A DNA stretch of 64,000 nucleotides, from contig NC_092409.1 in NCBI RefSeq assembly GCF_009017415.1, forward strand, positions 5,208,001-5,272,000. The letters run 5' to 3'. The position numbers and the translations under genes are program-made. Positions 59,696-64,000 of this stretch are shown here, one piece after another (within the stretch, counting starts at the first letter, position 1; each line of letters begins with the position of its first letter). This DNA is from Aspergillus flavus. Lineage: Eukaryota > Ascomycota > Eurotiomycetes > Eurotiales > Aspergillaceae. The notes beneath the pieces were generated by a model, which was not told where the DNA came from, did no database searches, and saw nothing but the letters and a program-made list of their open reading frames with translations.

Positions 59696-62600
59696 CTACC
59701 TCTCCACCTGCGGCAATTCACCATCCCATTGAATCTTCATGCTCGTTGGGAAGGGAGAAAATCCGCTTTGGTTTGGATTCATGTATTTTGCAATTCCACC
59801 AGGCCCAGACAGTTTTTTCAGCTGCCCCTGGGGCCCTGGGGCACGGCGCAAATTATCCAAGCGCCCGATGACCTTGAGCATGGTGGTAAGCGCTAGCTTA
59901 CAAAGCCCAATACCTAAGCACTGATGTGGACCAAAACCAAAATGAGCGTAGAGATCCATATCGCGATCAAGCCTGACCTTTTCAGGCTCTGGGAAACTTG
60001 TCGGGTCCATAGAAGCGGAAACCTAGAAAAGTGCAAATAGTAAGTCGTCTGTGCCGCAATACTCCTGTTTTGTTTCCTTTAACAGATATTGGCCTCACTC
60101 ACCAAGTTGCAGAGAATGTGTTGCCCTGCCTTGAGGTTTAGCTTCTTGCCATTGTCTTCAATGACAGTGGGCTTGGTCACCATCCGAGGCAGTCCCACGG
60201 AAGACCGTAACCGGGCGCCTTCCATGAAGCTTCATATAGTTAGTCGAGTCGAGAGCAGGGAAATTGGGGCAGAACTTCATACTATCTTAACAGCAATTCG
60301 TCGGTTTCCGGCGTGTCAACCTTCGCCAGCCTCTTGATATCAGGCAAATGGACCGAGCCTTCTTCCGAAAGGTAATAGTCAAGACACTGTGAAAAAAGCT
60401 GCGCCTGGTTTGCTACCATGCCCCCAGCAGTTGGCAGAATATGAGTCCATACAATCTCCTCCGCTGGCAGTCCACTGCCCAGGAGGCGTTGGATCATATG
60501 GACACCGTATTCGCTGAGCACGTCATGTCGGTGTAAACTACTCACCAGGTTTGCAATGAACCCAGTGTTGTTGACAAGCTCGACATTGGCCATTGCCAAC
60601 TGCCCAAGCTGCTGCGTCACTTCCCGGGCAGCTTGGTTAAGTTCAAATGAGTTCGCAGGATCCGCATCGTAGAAGATTGAGGTGAAAACAACAGCCATGA
60701 TTTGGTAGAGCTCGGATTCCGTGAAGATTCCCCGGGGGTTAGATTCAGTTTTCAAGGGCAATGAGAACACATTTGCGCAGAAGTTAACCTGAGCAGGATT
60801 TGCAACGTCTCGTACAATGTCAACTTGATTGATCCCAGCAATCTTGTAAGAGTTCCTGTGCAGAAGCTTTAGAGTTATGTCTTCATAGAATGATCTGACT
60901 TCATTCTCCCATCTCTTCCGGTACAAAGCAGCTCCCATCATTTTGCGCGATGCGGAATTTGGAGGCCTATCCCCGGACAGCATGAAGTCTCTGCCAAAAG
61001 GCTGTTTGCCACGATGCATTAAAAACTCAATCTTTGATCCCCATGTGACCTTGAATGTCTCTTGATCAGACAATATTGACATACAAGCCGAATGAGAGTT
61101 AATAAACTCGGGTGGGGGAGTGAGGCCAGGTTTGTCCCAGCTGTATTTCTCAGCAAACCCAAGCTTTGTGAGTATCTTCTTGTTTTCAGATGGAATAACC
61201 AAAGGGAAATGTGCGTAGATTGAGTTTCCCTTGAAATGGTTCGGGAATGCCCGCAGCACAAGCTTATAGAATACCTGGCCTTGATCGACTGAATCTTTAG
61301 GTTCGATTTCGCTAAAGGCCCAGTTTGTAAGATGTCTTGGAGTGAAATCCACCGTGTAGAAGCGATCGCCCCGAACTAAGGCAACTGCATCGGAGAGAAT
61401 GGCTCTTGAAATTGTGAAATTGGTACACAAGCCACTTCCAGGGACCACGGCTTCTTTTGTATCTTCGACGATAACACCAGGGTAGATCTCCACATGGTCC
61501 GGGTGATCATATAGTCGCTTGAGCTGATCAGATATAACAGGGTCAGGATTGATCTCCTCAAATGTTTTGTAAGGGGTTAGGTTGAAGTAGTTCCGGAACT
61601 CGTTCAAGGTCGCCAAATTCCAAGAGCGAGCTTGTTTTATTCCCAACGCTTCGATGCTTTTGAAGATCGTTGGAACGTTAGATGCACCAAATGCGCCCGC
61701 ACAGTCCTCAACGCTGTCCTCAAAGATTTTTACGAGAGAGTCATCGTCAAATGACCCATCGGGCTTGCGCTGTAGGCCAGCAAATGGACGATCCTCGGGT
61801 TGCTCTGGGAGGTCTGCCTCCCACTTTCCGAGACCTCGTACGAATTCCTGCAACGAGACACTGCTTGGGTCCCTTCCAGGAAACATATCTTTGTACAAAT
61901 CTTCTGTCCACTTCTCGTCACGCTGGGAAATGCAAGAATGCCATCTGTATACGAGATTGAATTCAGCCGAGACTTGGTTACCTGTGGCCTGAGCGGCTGC
62001 TTCACCGAGCAATCCATCCTTCATTTCAGCACGAGGATCCAAGCTCCAAAGGCTGTCAGTTCGGTTAACATTCAAGATTGTTCGGACGTAGTCTTTGAGG
62101 ATTATGTTGACATAGAGGCCGCAGGTTACTAGCCGACCGGTTTGGAACAGGTCGTTATCATATCTTGCGTATGCTTTGGTGTCTGATTCGTCGGGCTTAG
62201 TGAACCGGCCGCCTTCGTTTATTGACGCCAGCTGTTCGACGACGTAGTTGTGAAATCGGTTAAACATGATCAAGATTACGCCAATACCCGGGGGGAACCC
62301 CAGTACACGCTTGGTGGAGAAACAGTCCGGCTTGAGCTTTCCATCCTTAAAGGTTCTGACGAAATTTTGCTCGTCTTGGTTATTCCCATACAGCGGCGAG
62401 AGATCGAGATATGAAGATGTTAAGGAAATCGTGGCATCGTTGCGGTCCGTTTGAAATAGGTCTCGGTGCATGTTAGATATGAATGGACGATGGGTGTTAT
62501 TGGCCGCTACTCACCATGGATAATAATGGATGCAATATAGAACAAAATACTAGAAATCTTATTTGGATGTTCCTTGAAATCTTTGCGCACCAAAAGCGAA

Positions 62601-63291
62601 TCGAAGAGTGTTTCTGGATCCGGGAGCGCAGGAGATTGCAATGTCTTTGGTCGAACGGATCTCGCGTAATGAGAGCCGGCAGCGCCGATATGAGGCCACA
62701 AAACGTTCTTTTCTGGCATTAGCAAGCACTATACTCCAAGGGGGTAAGGCAGGTTTACATTGCCTGAACCATCTGCTTCTCGATACGAGTATTCGCGGCC
62801 AAGGTACCTGCCTTCATTGTTAGACGTGCTCGCACGGCTCATGTCTTATCAAACAACATACGAAACCGGGGGATGTTCCAGATCTTTCCACAGCTGGTTG
62901 AGGAAGGCATTTGTTAACTCTTTTCCGACTCGAGAGTTGGAAGGAAGTGCGGACGTGAGCTAGAATGAAAGCTTCTCGTTAATACAAGACGTGACTACCC
63001 CTCCCAACGATTGAGGCAACAAACCTGAATCAATCGCTCCATTATATAGTGCTTGTCATTGAGAGGCTCTCCCGTGGCGGCATTTTTGGTGAGTTCCACG
63101 ATCGTCTTGACATCGCTGAGATCCATACGGCCCAGATCTCTGACAATTCCCGTGCTATTTGACTCCTTCACGTAAGATCCATCCCCTGTTTCGGTGGGCA
63201 ACGGCCGTAGTGATGCTGACACGACCTTTTCAAGTTGAGAAACAGTCTTTCCTAACCCATTGATCACACCACCACTCTCGCTCTCTGCCAT
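59696..63291 (-). CDS. ppoA: Psi-producing fatty-acid oxygenase PpoA (dioxygenase-P450 fusion)
   Basis: Seven exons, 63025-63291, 62862-62959, 62770-62807, 62515-62712, 60283-62461, 60103-60229 and 59696-60022, give 1077 residues. The N-terminal heme peroxidase/dioxygenase half has the distal histidine His200 in IIIHDLFQTD, and YRWH with catalytic Tyr372 and proximal His375. The C-terminal P450 half keeps ANQAQ and the heme-thiolate motif FGFGPHQCLG with Cys1004. An intact cysteine fits PpoA rather than PpoC, which has lost it. The enzyme oxidises linoleate to 8-hydroperoxide, then isomerises it to 5,8-diol (psi factor), which balances sexual and asexual sporulation. The exon 3/4 join (GTTCAG donor) is less certain; all other joins restore conserved sequence. 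Confidence 0.94.
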
Positions 63292-64000
63292 CTTGAAGAA
63301 GAGTATAGAGAACTATCCACTGCCGTTGAAGCAACAGAAACCAGAAGAAATGGTCAATATATATTAACTGCTATCGAATATCAGTGCTGATGATCTTAGA
63401 AACAATGGTGGCTCCTTTCCCTCCAATATCTTCTTTCATAAGCAAAGGAAGAAGAGATAACCATAAGGTCGTCGTAGAGATTGAGCAAAGCCAGGAGAGC
63501 AATAGAGAAAGATTTCCATGGCACGAGGGGCACATAGTCACCCACCTATATCAAACACCCAAGCAAGCGATCGCCCGGAGCTTCGAAGGACCTAAGAAAT
63601 AAGACGAGCGTGACGCTGGTGGTTACCGATTTTATAAAAATACAAAGAAGCAGCTACCGAAGTCACAGAAGGGAAAAAGTGATTCTACTCATGAACCGTG
63701 GAATTGGAACGTAAGACAGGAGAGATGAATAAAAAGAGAAGGAAAAGTTTCCTGTAACCGGATGGATTTTATATGGACAGGAGCATAACGGCCTAGCTCT
63801 CCTTGAAGGATTACGGTGCGGCTGAAGAAATAGAATCAGCTCAGGATGGTCAGCTCCGATGTGATTTGGATTAGAAAGCATACAACCAACTGTTCGTCGT
63901 TTCTCCTCCCTTGACAAGGAGAGCCCCACTGGCGAGTGTGCCAGTGAGACCGCGTTGATTTGATTCGCGCACGGAGTATACGAGTCGACGGCTGAGGAAG
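63292..64000. promoter_or_regulatory. ppoA upstream region at window edge
   Basis: This is the leader and promoter side of ppoA. Short frames on both strands (for example 63663-63929, minus) have no conserved content. The region continues beyond the window. Confidence 0.55.

Noticed and set aside
1..64000. Transposon, RIP-mutated repeat or horizontally acquired island
   Set aside because: No transposase or reverse transcriptase fragments, long terminal repeats or AT-rich mutated blocks were found. Gene content and intron style are uniform across the window.

Overview
This window is nuclear DNA of a filamentous ascomycete. The signs are many short introns (mostly 45-115 nt) with GTRNGY donors and CTRAC-type branch points, pyrimidine-rich leaders, and a gene set that fits Eurotiales (Aspergillus/Penicillium relatives). 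The best markers are vosA, a velvet regulator of spore development, and ppoA, a fatty-acid dioxygenase/P450 fusion that makes psi factor. No rRNA, convincing tRNA, CRISPR array or intact mobile element is visible. I rebuilt 17 spliced genes by hand. Every join keeps frame and total coding length is a multiple of three in each case.

Layout, left to right. 1651-4360 (+): formin-regulatory (GBD/FH3-like) protein without the actin-polymerising half. 5077-5860 (-): small mitochondrial membrane protein of unknown function. 6768-8154 (+): peroxisomal 3-ketoacyl-CoA thiolase with a PTS2 signal. 8398-9422 (-): RraA/HMG-aldolase-like enzyme, divergent from an arylamine N-acetyltransferase (10237-11331, +). 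11506-12027 (-): complex I MWFE/NDUFA1-like subunit whose model needs a 4-nt microexon. 12685-16165 (+): PHD-MYST histone acetyltransferase of the Sas3/Mst2 class. 16166-22964: a 6.8-kb region with no gene I can support, lying upstream of vosA (22965-24958, +). 25655-28419 (+): large membrane protein of unknown function. 28562-29764 (-): nicotinamide riboside kinase. 30365-33966 (-): SNF2-family ATPase. 34890-37101 (-): HMG-box transcription factor with a 2.3-kb upstream region. 39405-40602 (-): membrane-anchored GDSL hydrolase. 42167-43320 (+): ribosomal protein eS6. 44244-45369 (-): PRPP synthetase. 45995-58492 (-): giant HECT ubiquitin ligase of the Tom1/HUWE1 family (4045 codons). 59696-63291 (-): ppoA.

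The genes are mostly unlinked housekeeping functions: beta-oxidation, complex I, NAD and PRPP supply, ribosome, ubiquitin, chromatin. They surround developmental regulators: vosA, ppoA and the HMG factor. From memory, vosA and ppoA are also neighbours in A. nidulans, so the block is probably ancient synteny rather than a recent cluster. The points most worth checking are the 4-nt microexon, the long upstream regions of the developmental genes, a possible dual start in the RraA-like enzyme, and the apparent Asp-to-Asn change in the GDSL protein.
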